DNA of 64,000 bases from Bin22 sp965207275 (GTDB taxonomy: Bacteria; Chloroflexota; Dehalococcoidia; Lucifugimonadales; UBA3495): assembly GCA_965207275.1 (NCBI GenBank), contig CBDBMH010000002.1, positions 1,116,001 to 1,180,000 on the forward strand. Reading direction: 5' to 3'. Each line of letters begins with the position of its first letter. Positions within the stretch are counted from its first letter, which is position 1. The notes under the pieces were generated by a model. The model did not search any database. It saw only the letters and a list, made by a program, of their open reading frames with translations, and was not told the origin of the DNA. The translations under genes and the position numbers were made by a program. Below, one piece after another: positions 34,483 to 44,306 of the stretch.

Positions 34483-36120
34483 ATGGAAAAAGGCGTCAAT
34501 CTGATCCTGGTAAATGCCAGGGTGTTTACTCTGGACCCCCGGAATCCCACGGCCAGCGCGGTCGCTATCGCCGGTGAACGCATCTCGGCAGTGGGCGACA
34601 CCGCTGACATAGCTGGTCTCCGCAGGCCGGGAACGGAAATCATAGATTGTGACGGCCTGCCGCTTATTCCCGGTCTCAACGACGCCCACACTCATGTCCT
34701 GGCCACCGCTGCCAGCCTCTCCGCGCTGGACTGCCGCTCCCCTGGCATTGATTCCGTTACCAAATTGCTGGCGGCTATCCGGGATGAAGCTGCCGTCCTG
34801 CCGCCCGGTCGATGGATTCGCGGCTACGGCCTGGACCCGATGGATCTCCGGGAGCGGAGATACCCGACCCGCCAGGAACTGGATACCGTGACACCGGGCC
34901 ACCCGGTACGGCTGGAACACTCCAGCGGCCACGCGGCTTCCCTGAACACAAGAGGGCTTGCCGCGGCGGGCATTTGTGCCGAAACACCCGACCCGCCCGA
35001 TGGAGTGATTGTAAGGGACGATAGTGGAGACCCCACCGGACTTCTGATGGAGATGGGCGGTTACCTGCGCCACAAGCTGGGCAGAACTCGTTCCAATGAG
35101 GAACTGGAAGCGGGAGTTGCGCAACTGAGTGAAAGGTTGGTCAGCAGGGGCGTCACGTCCGTGCAGGATGCGGGGCCGGAAAACGGCTCGGACCAATGGG
35201 AGACTTTCCAGGGGTTGACCGCCAGGCAAGTATTCCGGCCACGGGTGACCATGATGGTCGGCGTTGGCAAGCTGGCGGAAACGGTGGACGCCGGATTGGG
35301 TTGGGGCTGTGGCGACGATTGGCTGAGAGCAGGCCACGCCAAGATCATACTCACCTGTACCACGGGTCAACTGACGCCGCCTCCGGAGGACCTGGCTGAA
35401 CTGGCATCGCGAGCGTGGAGCCTGGGTTTTCCGACTGCGGTCCACGCCATTGAGGAGGAGGCGGTGGCAGAGGCAATCCGCATTTCGGCGCTGAAGAACT
35501 CCAGCCACTACTCCGCACGGGAGGGATTGAGCAGTCCAGAGTTCCGACCCCGGGCAAGAAACCGGGTAGAACATTGCGCCGAATGTCCCCCCGGGTTGTT
35601 GAAAAAACTGGCGCTCTCCGGGGCCATGGTGGTCACCCAGCCGGGTTTTGTCTATTGGCGGGGAGACGGCTACCTGGAGCGGGTTGAGCCGACTAAGCTG
35701 CCGCACCTCTATGACTCGAAGCGAATGATGGAAGCAGGGATTGCGGTGGCTTTCGGGTCAGACTCGCCGATAATCGATCCGAACCCCTGGCCCGGGATAT
35801 ACTCCGCCGTTACCGATATGACCAAGGGTGGCTCCAGGCTACCCCGGTCTGAAGGCTGGGAAAGCTCCGATGGGCCCGGATCCCAAGGCATTAACCTGGT
35901 ACATGCTTTGTCCGCTCACAGTCTTGCGGGAGCCCGGGCAGAAGGTACGGAGGATCGGAAGGGAATGATTCGAGCGGGAATGCTGGCCGACCTGGCCGTG
36001 CTGAACGGTTCACTGGACGAGTACCCCCTCGGCGATATTCTGAGGACGAAGTCCTGCCTGACCATAATTGGCGGCAGGGTAGCATGGAAGGAAAGGGGCC
36101 TGAGGTCTGCCGGTGAGTGA
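34483..36120 (+). CDS. Amidohydrolase, YtcJ-like
   Basis: A metal-dependent hydrolase of the amidohydrolase superfamily, YtcJ/AepA branch. The N-terminal beta domain (LILVNARVFTLDPRNPTASAVAI) leads to the HxH metal ligands H69 and H71 in NDAHTH. VAFGSDSPI supplies the late Asp, and the C-terminal GMLADLAVLNGSLDEYPLGDI is typical of the group. 545 residues. Substrates in this branch are poorly known. A paralog lies at 55745. The gene ends 17 bases from the convergent polyprenyl synthase gene. Confidence 0.86.
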   Translation: MEKGVNLILVNARVFTLDPRNPTASAVAIAGERISAVGDTADIAGLRRPGTEIIDCDGLPLIPGLNDAHTHVLATAASLSALDCRSPGIDSVTKLLAAIRDEAAVLPPGRWIRGYGLDPMDLRERRYPTRQELDTVTPGHPVRLEHSSGHAASLNTRGLAAAGICAETPDPPDGVIVRDDSGDPTGLLMEMGGYLRHKLGRTRSNEELEAGVAQLSERLVSRGVTSVQDAGPENGSDQWETFQGLTARQVFRPRVTMMVGVGKLAETVDAGLGWGCGDDWLRAGHAKIILTCTTGQLTPPPEDLAELASRAWSLGFPTAVHAIEEEAVAEAIRISALKNSSHYSAREGLSSPEFRPRARNRVEHCAECPPGLLKKLALSGAMVVTQPGFVYWRGDGYLERVEPTKLPHLYDSKRMMEAGIAVAFGSDSPIIDPNPWPGIYSAVTDMTKGGSRLPRSEGWESSDGPGSQGINLVHALSAHSLAGARAEGTEDRKGMIRAGMLADLAVLNGSLDEYPLGDILRTKSCLTIIGGRVAWKERGLRSAGE

Positions 36121-36137
36121 ACGCCGAAGGGATCCAG

Positions 36138-37121
36138 CTAGCGGCTCCGTTCGCGGACGTATGCGGCCATAGACTCCAGGGAATCGCGGCTCGCGCTGGC
36201 GGGAAGGGTTTCCAAAGCCCTGGTAGCGTCATCACAATAGTCCCTGATGACGGCGAAACAGTCTGGAACGATCGAAGAATTCCTTACCATATCCAGGGTA
36301 CGCTCAACCTCGCCGTTCAAGCCTGGTTCCCGGAACAACTTGGGGATAGGGTTATCCTCCGGGTATCGTTGCATCAACATGATGCTGGGTAGGGTCAAGA
36401 CTCCCTGCCGCAGGTCGTTGCCCACGGGCTTTCCCAGTTCCGACTCGTCGCCCAGTATGTCCAGCAGGTCGTCCACCACCTGGAATGCCATGCCGATGTT
36501 GTAGCCGTAGCTACTTAACGCCTGTACCTGCACTTCCGAAGCCCCGCTGAGGACTGCCCCGGTTTCCGACGCGGTGCGAAAGAGGGAGGCCGTCTTCCGG
36601 TAGATTCGGTCATAGTAACGGTCCAGCTCCTGCTGGGGATTGAAGGTGTTGAAATACTCAATGAGTTCGCCGCTGGCCAGTTCCATAATGGTTTCCGCGA
36701 ACCGCCGGACCACCCTGAGGTTGCCCGTGTCGCACACCAGTGTGGCGGAAGTGGCAAACAGGAAATCACCCAGCAGTACCGCAACCTCTTTCCCCCACAG
36801 TCCGCTTACCGACGCTTTCCCCCGGCGGGTGTCGGCGTCGTCCACCGTATCATCGTGAATTAGGGTCGCCAGGTGAAGCAACTCGACCCCGGAAGCCATC
36901 TTGACCGGGTTCTCCTGGTCCAGGGGACAGATGTTGGATGCCAGCAGAGTCAGGGCGGGTCGGACTCGCTTCCCGCCGTGGGACAGGGCATGCTCGAGCA
37001 ATGGCTCCAGTTCGGGAATGGAAGTATGCGCCAGGTCCTGGAGTCGGTCCTCAACCAGGGACAGTTGTTCCAAAATGGGGGAGTAAATTGCGAGCGCACG
37101 GGTATCCAGTCCCTGAACCAA
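36138..37121 (-). CDS. Polyprenyl diphosphate synthase (trans-type)
   Basis: Extends allylic diphosphates with isopentenyl diphosphate to make quinone side chains or similar. The first Asp-rich motif is DDTVDD at 90-95 (the common DDxxD) and the second DDLLD at 217-221. The GGKRVRPALTLL block is present. 327 residues, close to octaprenyl/heptaprenyl synthases such as IspB or HepT; chain length cannot be read directly. The gene lies nine bases downstream of metG and is probably cotranscribed with it. Confidence 0.9.
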   Translation of the reverse strand: MVQGLDTRALAIYSPILEQLSLVEDRLQDLAHTSIPELEPLLEHALSHGGKRVRPALTLLASNICPLDQENPVKMASGVELLHLATLIHDDTVDDADTRRGKASVSGLWGKEVAVLLGDFLFATSATLVCDTGNLRVVRRFAETIMELASGELIEYFNTFNPQQELDRYYDRIYRKTASLFRTASETGAVLSGASEVQVQALSSYGYNIGMAFQVVDDLLDILGDESELGKPVGNDLRQGVLTLPSIMLMQRYPEDNPIPKLFREPGLNGEVERTLDMVRNSSIVPDCFAVIRDYCDDATRALETLPASASRDSLESMAAYVRERSR

Positions 37122-37129
37122 AACAGCCT

Positions 37130-38818
37130 CTAGGTTTCAGAGTGGCCGAGCCGCTCGGTTTCCTGCTCGACAACCTTGGGGTCAAGCTTAGTGTACAACG
37201 GAGAGGGTTGCCTCAGGCTTGAACCGCCCTCAATGGCCCCGGCCAGGATTTCAAAATCCCACGCTTCCTGTTCCACCGCGCCATCGAATCCAAGGAATTC
37301 GTGGACTTTCTGCGAACTGAAGGGCAGGAAGGGCGCCAGCGCCACCTTCAGGCAGTTGATGACCCGAATGGAAACGTTCAGCGTATTCGCGGCATCTGCC
37401 TGGTCTTCCCTGATTGCCCTCCATGGGGCCTTGGCATCCAGGTAGCGATTGGCGTCCTGGGCAAGCCCGAACGCTTGACCTATGGCTGCCTTGAATTTGG
37501 CCCCCTCCAGGCTTCGCCCAACCTCGTCCAGGGCGGAGCGGGCCGAATCAAGGACCTGGATGTCCACTTCGTCCAGTGTACCGGCCTGGGGCACCCGGCC
37601 GTCGAAGTTGCGGTAGGTAAAGGACAGCACCCGATTTACCAGGTTTCCGTAGGTCGCCACCAGTTCCTCATTGTTTCGGCGAACAAACTCGGCCCATGAA
37701 AAGTCGGAATCTCCGGTTTCCGGCATATTGATGGACAGCAGGTAGCGAAGCGGGTCCGGGTCATAGCGTTCCAGATAGTCGGGCACCCAGACGGCCCAGT
37801 TCTGGCTGGTAGAAAACTTGCGATTTTCCAGGCTCAGAAACTCGTTGGCCGGAACGTCAAAGGGCAGGTTCAGGTTGTTGCCGTAACCCATTATCATCGC
37901 CGGCCAGATTATGCTGTGGAATGGAATGTTGTCCTTGCCGATAAAATAGTAGCTCCGGGTGGCCGGATCCTTCCAGAAATCCTCCCAACGGCTTTCCTGC
38001 CCCGAATTGGCTGCCCACTCTACTGCCGCCGACAGGTATCCGATAACCGCCTCAAACCACACATATATCCGTTTGCCTTCGTAGCCTTCCAGGGGGATCG
38101 GGACGCCCCACGTCAGGTCGCGGGTTATGGCGCGGTCCTTCAAGCCGCCTTCCAGGAAACTCCGGGTCTGGTTGGACACGTTGGCACGCCAGTGGGGTTG
38201 TTCCCGAATCCATTCCAGTAGGGGCTGTTCAAATGCGGACAACTTCAGGAAAAAATGCTCCGACTCCCGAAACTCCGGGGAGCCTCCGCAGAGGATGCAG
38301 ACCGGTTCGTTGAGCTCCTGCGGGTCCAGCGTGCGGCCGCATAGGTCGCACTGGTCTCCCCTGGCCCGGTTGTAAGCGCAGTAGGGGCACACTCCTTCCA
38401 CGTACCGGTCTGGCAGGAACCGGCTGCAGCCGGGGCAATGGGCCAGCAGCATGTTGTCGGTGTATATGTACTCCTGCTCCAGCAGCGACAGAAAGATGTC
38501 GTGAACGACCCGCTGGTGGTTTTCGGTGTTGGTGTGCGTGAAAAGGTCGAACGAAATTCCCAGGCGCTCCCAGGTTTCCAGGAAGTCGGCGTGGTACCGC
38601 TCGACAACTTCGGCCGGCGTTATCCCTTCCTGGTCCGCTCGAATGGTGATGGGCGTGCCGTGGGTGTCGCTGCCGGACACCATCAGCACTTCGTTGCCGC
38701 GCATCCGGTGATAACGCGCGAAAACGTCGGCAGCCAGGTAACAGCCGGCCACATGCCCCAGGTGCAATGGTCCGTTAGCGTAGGGCCAGGCAACCCCTAT
38801 GAAGATCCTTTCACTCAA
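37130..38818 (-). CDS. metG: Methionyl-tRNA synthetase
   Basis: Charges tRNA-Met. The HIGH motif is HLGH at 19-22, and KMSKS appears as KFSTS at 334-338, a variant seen in this family. The zinc-binding connective peptide has two CxxC pairs on each side (CPGC, CPYC, CDLC, CILC), the four-Cys-pair type. The anticodon-binding helical domain follows. At 562 residues it lacks the C-terminal tRNA-binding domain found in some MetG proteins. AGGATCTT before the ATG is only a weak ribosome binding site. Confidence 0.95.
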   Translation of the reverse strand: MSERIFIGVAWPYANGPLHLGHVAGCYLAADVFARYHRMRGNEVLMVSGSDTHGTPITIRADQEGITPAEVVERYHADFLETWERLGISFDLFTHTNTENHQRVVHDIFLSLLEQEYIYTDNMLLAHCPGCSRFLPDRYVEGVCPYCAYNRARGDQCDLCGRTLDPQELNEPVCILCGGSPEFRESEHFFLKLSAFEQPLLEWIREQPHWRANVSNQTRSFLEGGLKDRAITRDLTWGVPIPLEGYEGKRIYVWFEAVIGYLSAAVEWAANSGQESRWEDFWKDPATRSYYFIGKDNIPFHSIIWPAMIMGYGNNLNLPFDVPANEFLSLENRKFSTSQNWAVWVPDYLERYDPDPLRYLLSINMPETGDSDFSWAEFVRRNNEELVATYGNLVNRVLSFTYRNFDGRVPQAGTLDEVDIQVLDSARSALDEVGRSLEGAKFKAAIGQAFGLAQDANRYLDAKAPWRAIREDQADAANTLNVSIRVINCLKVALAPFLPFSSQKVHEFLGFDGAVEQEAWDFEILAGAIEGGSSLRQPSPLYTKLDPKVVEQETERLGHSET

Positions 38819-39158
38819 CTCACGCCCCCATCCGCAACCGGAAATCCTTCTCTTTCGGCGAAAGACTGATTTTGGGCCCCTGGAAAAATCAGGATGTAGA
38901 ATAGCACAAATTTACCTGGCCAGTAAGCGGAGCAAACGGAGAGCGACTGTTAAGAACCGGCGAGGCAGAGTTGGCGAGGCATCGTGCACCAAAGGGCGTT
39001 ATTCCGGTCCGCCGCGGCGGACCGAAGTCCAGCGACGTTAAGGGAAATTCAGGCCGTTGGTAGCGGGGATTCATGGATACTTGCGCAACCCGACATGAAC
39101 GTGCTTTCTGCTACGGAAATCCCGCCAATACCGAACAGTTACCTGCACTCACGCAGGG
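38819..39158. repeat. Intergenic region with 20-base palindrome
   Basis: No gene is supported. A perfect 20-base palindrome with the CCGCCGCGGCGG core lies at 39005-39024, related to those at 23.9, 24.3 and 61.2 kb. Text about 70 bases after it (GACATGAACGTGCTTTC) resembles sequence that follows the palindromes at 24.3 kb. A hairpin with CTGATTTT/AAAATCAG arms lies in the metG leader near 38871-38897. Confidence 0.5.
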
Positions 39159-39187
39159 TTGACAAATCAAAGGATGAAACGTAGGGT
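39159..39187 (+). promoter_or_regulatory. Possible promoter of proV
   Basis: TTGACA at 39159-39164, 17 bases, then TAGGGT at 39182-39187. The -35 is perfect but the -10 is weak, and the leader to proV would be about 285 bases. Confidence 0.35.
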
Positions 39188-39478
39188 ATCCACAGCGACA
39201 GCAAAGGGGTATACCTGGCATGTCAGCCCGAAATTGCTATTCGCAAACGAACCTGATGAGTTGTTCCGGGCCGCCTTGGGACAGCGAAACAGAGTCAGGC
39301 TACACCACAAGTGGGTTATGTAAATCCCCCGGCATTCCCGATTCTTATCGGCATTCACCTTCCCCACTCGAACATCCCCTGTTTACCAGCCCTTTTGGCG
39401 GTTCTTCCCCGACCTGGCGCGCCTAGATTACCTTGCTCTCGCCTTTCGCTGCCATCAACCAGACAGGAGGATTATTAC

Positions 39479-40822
39479 ATGCAAAGCCAGGGGTTGCCTC
39501 AACCGATTCCCGCAGAATCGTCGCCCGAGGAGAGCGCTGCCGAGGCTGTAGAGAACGGGCAGGCCGGTTCATCTCCCTACATTTCGGTAAAGTCTCTTTG
39601 GAAGGTCTTTGGCCGGAACCCGGAAAGGGTACTGGAACCCGAGTACGCTGACAGGGACAAGTCCTTCTTCCAGAGCGAATTTGGCAATGTAGTTGGTCTT
39701 CGCGACGTCAATTTTGATGTCCGCAAAGGGGAGACCTTCGTAGTGATGGGCCTGTCGGGCAGTGGCAAGTCCACCCTGGTCCGCTGTCTTCTCCGTCTTA
39801 TCGACCCCACGTCGGGCGAAGTCGTCATCGATGGTGAGGACATTACCCAGATGACCGACAAGGAGCTTGTGAACTTCCGACGCGCCAAGATCGCGATGGT
39901 TTTCCAGCATTATGGTCTTATGCCTCACCGTAACGTTCTTGATAACGCTTCCTGGGGGCTCGAAGTGCAGGGCGTGGCCAAAGAGGAGCGCTACGAGCGA
40001 ACACGAAGCACCTTAGCACTGGTTGGGCTGTCAGGTTGGGAAGACTCTCTTCCCAGTCAATTGTCCGGCGGTATGCAGCAACGGGTCGGCCTGGCCAGGG
40101 CGCTGGTGGTCGACACCGACATCCTCCTCATGGACGAACCCTTCAGCGGCCTCGACCCGCTGATTCGCCGCCAGATGCAGGACGAACTGCTGAACCTGCA
40201 AACCGAATTGCAGAAAACCATCGTATTCATAACCCACGACCTCAACGAAGCGCTGAAGCTGGGAGACCACATAGCCATCATGCACGACGGCGAGGTGGCC
40301 CAAATCGGCTCTCCCGAGGATATTGTCCTACGTCCAGAGGACGAATATGTTGGGGACTTTACCCAGGACGTACGGCTGGAAAGCGTGCTGACGGCGGCAA
40401 AGGTTATGGTGACCCCCAAGGCTACCGTAATGGGACGCCAAGGTCCCCGCGCCGCCCTACATACCATAGGCGAAAGCGACGGCGACGTGGCCTGGGTCGT
40501 GGATAGTCACGAGAAATATAAAGGCTTGCTGTCTATTTCTAGTGCCGAGAGGGCGCTTCGCTCTGGCGTGAAACGCTTCGACGAGGCTTGGGAGTACGTT
40601 GAACGTGATTATCTACCCGTTTCGCCCGAAACTACCTTTGACGCCTTGATTCCCATCGCCATGTCCAGCGATTTTCCTATCCCCGTTGTTGATTCTTCGA
40701 ATACCTTAGTGGGCGAGGTGCATCGCAGCGCCCTGGCGGAAGCCCTGGCCGAGACATCTGCGGTAGATACGGATTACGCCGCCAACGCGGCAATGAACGC
40801 CGCCATTGCTGCCGAGAATTAG
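39479..40822 (+). CDS. proV: Glycine betaine/proline-type ABC transporter ATP-binding protein
   Basis: ATPase of a compatible-solute importer, in the ProV/OpuAA family. Walker A GLSGSGKST is at 91-99, the signature is LSGGMQQRVGLARA, and Walker B is ILLMDEPFSGLDP. The C-terminal 150 residues contain two CBS domains, which in OpuA sense ionic strength. An N-terminal segment SVKSLWKVFGRNPERVLEP is typical for the family. AGGAGG lies eight bases before the ATG at 39479; the frame is open further up but without such a site. First gene of proV-proW-proX. Confidence 0.94.
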   Translation: MQSQGLPQPIPAESSPEESAAEAVENGQAGSSPYISVKSLWKVFGRNPERVLEPEYADRDKSFFQSEFGNVVGLRDVNFDVRKGETFVVMGLSGSGKSTLVRCLLRLIDPTSGEVVIDGEDITQMTDKELVNFRRAKIAMVFQHYGLMPHRNVLDNASWGLEVQGVAKEERYERTRSTLALVGLSGWEDSLPSQLSGGMQQRVGLARALVVDTDILLMDEPFSGLDPLIRRQMQDELLNLQTELQKTIVFITHDLNEALKLGDHIAIMHDGEVAQIGSPEDIVLRPEDEYVGDFTQDVRLESVLTAAKVMVTPKATVMGRQGPRAALHTIGESDGDVAWVVDSHEKYKGLLSISSAERALRSGVKRFDEAWEYVERDYLPVSPETTFDALIPIAMSSDFPIPVVDSSNTLVGEVHRSALAEALAETSAVDTDYAANAAMNAAIAAEN

Positions 40823-40912
40823 GGCTCAGGAGCCGGCGAAAGACCTTGAAGAAACACAATTGCTCTCCAGAAGGTACTTGCGAGTGATCCACTCAAGCCT
40901 CAGGAGGCCATC

Positions 40913-41926
40913 ATGGCAGTCGACCTAAAGAGACTTGCAGGTTTAGTAAAGCCGATCAGAAGTGAGTCTCAAAGTCAACAAAATAATGGGGCAGCGAAAA
41001 AGCTCTCCCTGATTGTTGGAGTTATTGTATTCGCCGTTTTGGTTTCAATTATCGTTAACGGCACGGATATGGAATCCGCCAAGGATTTTCCGGTTAATCT
41101 GGGACCAACAGTCACCGGAGGAATCGATTCTTCTATCACCTGGGTGATTACCAACTGGGGTTGGTTTTTCGACGCTATCAGCCACAATTTGAAGATTGCA
41201 CTTGGCAAGCTCAGAGACTTCTTAATTTGGATTCCCTGGCCTGTGGTCGTGGGGCTGGTGTTCCTGATAGGGTGGCGAGTTGCGTCCATTCGGGTGGGCG
41301 TTGCCTCGGCTATAGGGTTAGTCATTATAGGGATAGTAAACCTGTGGGAACCCGCAATGGTGACTATCGCTATCATGACAGTGTCAGTCGCTATAGCAGT
41401 AGGGATTGGAATCCCCCTGGGGATCTTGGGTGCCCGAAGTAACACCATAGATACTTTTATGCGTCCTATCCTCGATGCCATGCAAACGATGCCTAGCTTC
41501 GTTTATCTGGTGCCGGGGATTATGCTATTTGGGTTGGGCAATGTAGCAGCAATATTGGCGACCGTTCTTTACGCGATTCCTCCTTGCATCCGGCTAACCA
41601 GCCTGGGAATAAGGCAGGTAGATGCATCTGTAGTAGAAGCAGGCCGGGCTTTTGGAGCTACGCCTCTGCAGATACTCTTTAACGTTCAGATTCCGATGGC
41701 TGTCCCTACGATAATGGCCGGGATCAATCAGACCGTAATGATGGCACTGGCCATGGCGACCATAGCTGCTATGGTCGGAGCCGGAGGCTTAGGCATTGAA
41801 GTTCTGCGATCGATGGGTCAGCTCGAAGAAGGAAAGGCTTTCGTTGCCGGAGCGGGGATTGTAGTGATGGCGATCATAATCGACCGCATCTCTCAGGGCT
41901 TTATACTGTCTAGGCGAACGGAATGA
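40913..41926 (+). CDS. proW: Glycine betaine/proline-type ABC transporter permease
   Basis: Membrane permease of the same importer. Hydrophobic segments begin at about residue 25 (LSLIVGVIVFAVLVSIIV), and six or seven more follow, including FLIWIPWPVVVGLVFLIGW. The EAA loop that contacts the ATPase is near 240 (EAGRAFGATPLQILFNVQIP). 337 residues, similar to ProW. AGGAGG lies before the ATG. The base composition is more AT-rich than in flanking genes, visible in its codons. proX follows after 196 bases with a promoter of its own. Confidence 0.93.
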   Translation: MAVDLKRLAGLVKPIRSESQSQQNNGAAKKLSLIVGVIVFAVLVSIIVNGTDMESAKDFPVNLGPTVTGGIDSSITWVITNWGWFFDAISHNLKIALGKLRDFLIWIPWPVVVGLVFLIGWRVASIRVGVASAIGLVIIGIVNLWEPAMVTIAIMTVSVAIAVGIGIPLGILGARSNTIDTFMRPILDAMQTMPSFVYLVPGIMLFGLGNVAAILATVLYAIPPCIRLTSLGIRQVDASVVEAGRAFGATPLQILFNVQIPMAVPTIMAGINQTVMMALAMATIAAMVGAGGLGIEVLRSMGQLEEGKAFVAGAGIVVMAIIIDRISQGFILSRRTE

Positions 41927-42024
41927 ACTGACTGCCAGGACCTCGGACCCTTGGGAAGGGAATGAGCCAGGCTTTTAAGGTTTGACTAGCAGGAAGAGCT
42001 CTTGAGCTTCAGTCGCTAAATGGT

Positions 42025-42053
42025 TTGACAGTTCAGGGGCTCACTGATAACAT
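42025..42053 (+). promoter_or_regulatory. Promoter of proX
   Basis: TTGACA at 42025-42030, 17 bases, TAACAT at 42048-42053. A start near 42060 gives a leader of about 63 bases. It would allow the binding protein to be made in excess over the membrane parts. Confidence 0.6.
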
Positions 42054-42122
42054 TGCGAATTGTCTTAAAGGGCTGTCATTCTAGGGGATCTCTAGTTGCA
42101 CGCAAGTATGAGGGAGGTAAAA

Positions 42123-43382
42123 GTGTTTGCAAAGTATCGAAGGCTGCTTGTTTTGGCGGCTCTATTTGCCATCTTCGCCCTGGTGGCCTGCCAGGCTGAA
42201 CCCCAGATCGTCGAGGTCGAGAGGATCGTCGAAGTCGACAGGGAGGTTCCGGTAGAGGTCCAAGTCGAAAAGGTGGTTGAGGTCGAAAGGGAAGTTCCTG
42301 TTGAGGTAGAGAGGGTAGTCGAGAAGGAAGTTCCCGTTGAGGTGGAGATCGAAAGGGTCGTTGAGGTCGAAAAGGAAGTTCAGGTAGAGGTACCTGTCGA
42401 GGTTGAAAAGATCGTCGAGGTCGAAAAGATCGTAGAGGTAGAACCTACGAGAGAGAAGCGAGAGTTAGTTTTCGCCGGACTGGGCTGGGACAGCGCGCTG
42501 GTGCAGAATGGTGTGGCCCGCTACATAGTTGAACACGGATATGGCTATCCTACTACCCAAATTGAAGGCCAGACCGTTCCGTTGTTCCAGGGTCTCAGGA
42601 AGGGCGAGATCGATATCACTATGGAGATATGGTTGCCCAACCAGAACGCCGTTTGGAATGAAGCGGTCAAGAACGGCGAAGTGATTCCGGTAGGTAGGAG
42701 CCTCGAAGATAACTGGCAAAGCACGTTTATCGTGCCTGGTTACCTCCAGGATGCGAATCCTGGTTTGGTTTCGGTTGAGGACCTGAAGAATGACGATATC
42801 AAATCGTTGTTTGTTGAACCTGACAGTGGCGGAAAGGCGGTCTTGTATGGTTGCATTTCGACTTGGGCGTGTCGGGGTGTCAACGAAGGTCAGCTTGATG
42901 CATACGAACTCAGAGACCACGTTGAATTGAGAGACCCAGGTACCTCTGGCGCCTTGGCCGCTGCAATCGAAGGCGCCTACCTTAGGGAAGCCCCGATTCT
43001 CTTCTACTACTGGGGGCCAACGAAGTTAGCTAGTGAATTAGATATGAGGCCGCTAGAGCAACCGGACCCATCGGAATGTCCAAATAACGATCCAGTTCAC
43101 GGGTGCGAATTCCCTGCTGCTCAGATTATGATCGCCATGAACACTTCCCTGGTGGACGAAGCCCCCGAACTGATCTCCTTTTTCAGAAAGTGGGACTGGT
43201 CAGCAGTGAATCAGTTGGCAGCGGATGGGTGGTATTCGGAGAACAAAGATAGTTATGAAACCAGCGAAGCAGCCTACTCGGCTACTGGTGTCTGGTATTT
43301 GAAGAACAACGACGGCTGGAAGGATTGGGTTCCTTCGGATGTACTTGCAAATGTGGAAGCGGCCTTGGCTCAAGAGGGATAG
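42123..43382 (+). CDS. proX: Glycine betaine/proline-type substrate-binding lipoprotein
   Basis: Extracytoplasmic binding protein of the ProX/OpuAC type. From the GTG at 42123 it has a textbook lipoprotein signal: KYRR, a hydrophobic core, then LVAC with lipid-attachment Cys23. That GTG has GGGAGG six bases upstream; an ATG at 42108 and a TTG at 42096 do not. Residues 29 to about 107 are an extended Val/Glu repeat (units such as VEVEREVP and VEVEKIVE), probably a stiff or coiled tether from membrane to domain. The binding domain then starts with ELVFAGLGWDSALVQNG, and ends in SYETSEAAYSATGVWYLKN. A strong terminator follows. Confidence 0.92.
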   Translation: MFAKYRRLLVLAALFAIFALVACQAEPQIVEVERIVEVDREVPVEVQVEKVVEVEREVPVEVERVVEKEVPVEVEIERVVEVEKEVQVEVPVEVEKIVEVEKIVEVEPTREKRELVFAGLGWDSALVQNGVARYIVEHGYGYPTTQIEGQTVPLFQGLRKGEIDITMEIWLPNQNAVWNEAVKNGEVIPVGRSLEDNWQSTFIVPGYLQDANPGLVSVEDLKNDDIKSLFVEPDSGGKAVLYGCISTWACRGVNEGQLDAYELRDHVELRDPGTSGALAAAIEGAYLREAPILFYYWGPTKLASELDMRPLEQPDPSECPNNDPVHGCEFPAAQIMIAMNTSLVDEAPELISFFRKWDWSAVNQLAADGWYSENKDSYETSEAAYSATGVWYLKNNDGWKDWVPSDVLANVEAALAQEG

Positions 43383-43411
43383 CCATCGTCGCACAGCATA
43401 GATTTGCAGTG

Positions 43412-43446
43412 GAGGGGCGGCCCAGCAGCCGCCCCTCTCTTATTTT
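43412..43446 (+). terminator. Terminator of the proVWX operon
   Basis: Perfect ten-pair stem (GAGGGGCGGC with GCCGCCCCTC), loop CCAGCA, then TCTTATTTT. Confidence 0.8.
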
Positions 43447-43511
43447 GCCTGATATAATGGCCTCGGTTTGCCCCGGCTCGGGGGGGCCGTGATCCTGCCA
43501 CGAGGTGCTTG

Positions 43512-44246
43512 ATGACTACGCGTGAACCCATCTCCGACGCCACCCTGGAAACGCTGCGCGACATTCCCACCCAGACCCTGATTGACGGCCTCTGGGTAAT
43601 GGGCTGGCCCATGAGCTATATCGAGGGCGCCCGACCTCTGCAGCGGGGCCAAAGCATGGCTGGCCGCGCCGTAACCCTGCGGTTCGTCCCTCATCGCCCC
43701 GACCTGGCCCAGGACAAGCCCAAGGGCGACCAGTCTGCCGAGTACGTGGCCTACGAACTTTGCGGCCCCGGGGAGGTACTGGTTATCGATTCCATGAGGT
43801 GGACCTACAGTTCCATTGGCGGCGACATCAAGTTCATGCGCCTGCACCAGCGAGGCGTGGGAGGTCTGGTCACCGACGGGGCCGTCCGCGACAGCAACTC
43901 TCTGATCGAATACGGCTTCCCGGTCTATTCGGCGTCCACCACCGCCAAGCAAGGGCCTGCGGAATTCTGGCCCTGGCAGGTCAACGACGCCATACAATGC
44001 GGCGGTGTCCTGGTCCGTCCCGGCGATGCCATTGTCGGCGACGATGACGGCGCGGTAGTGGTGCCCCAGGCCGCGGTTGACCAGGTAATTGCCATCGCCC
44101 ACGAACGCGAGGAAGTGGAAGGGGTGATCAAGGCCCAGCTTGAAGTGGAACGATGTTCCCCGGGCAAATATTACCCGTTCAACGACCTGACGTGGCAACT
44201 CTTTGAGGAAAAGACCGGCAAGACCCGGCAACAGCAGGTGCGGTAG
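43512..44246 (+). CDS. RraA family protein
   Basis: RraA-like fold shared by the RNase E inhibitor RraA, HMG/CHA aldolases and misannotated menaquinone methyltransferases. GVGGLVTDGAVRDSNSL matches the aldolase-type signature with its conserved Arg and Asp, and GDAIVGDDDGAVVVPQ is the other hallmark. At 244 residues it is longer than RraA (about 160), which favours an aldolase-like or decarboxylase role in oxoacid breakdown. GAGGTG lies before the ATG; a TATAAT at 43453-43458 may be its -10 box. A CMD family gene follows 60 bases later. Confidence 0.85.
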   Translation: MTTREPISDATLETLRDIPTQTLIDGLWVMGWPMSYIEGARPLQRGQSMAGRAVTLRFVPHRPDLAQDKPKGDQSAEYVAYELCGPGEVLVIDSMRWTYSSIGGDIKFMRLHQRGVGGLVTDGAVRDSNSLIEYGFPVYSASTTAKQGPAEFWPWQVNDAIQCGGVLVRPGDAIVGDDDGAVVVPQAAVDQVIAIAHEREEVEGVIKAQLEVERCSPGKYYPFNDLTWQLFEEKTGKTRQQQVR

Positions 44247-44306
44247 AAACAATCCGCACCGGCTGGTTTCTTGATGACAGGAATTGAAACAATTGGAGGA
44301 ATGAAT

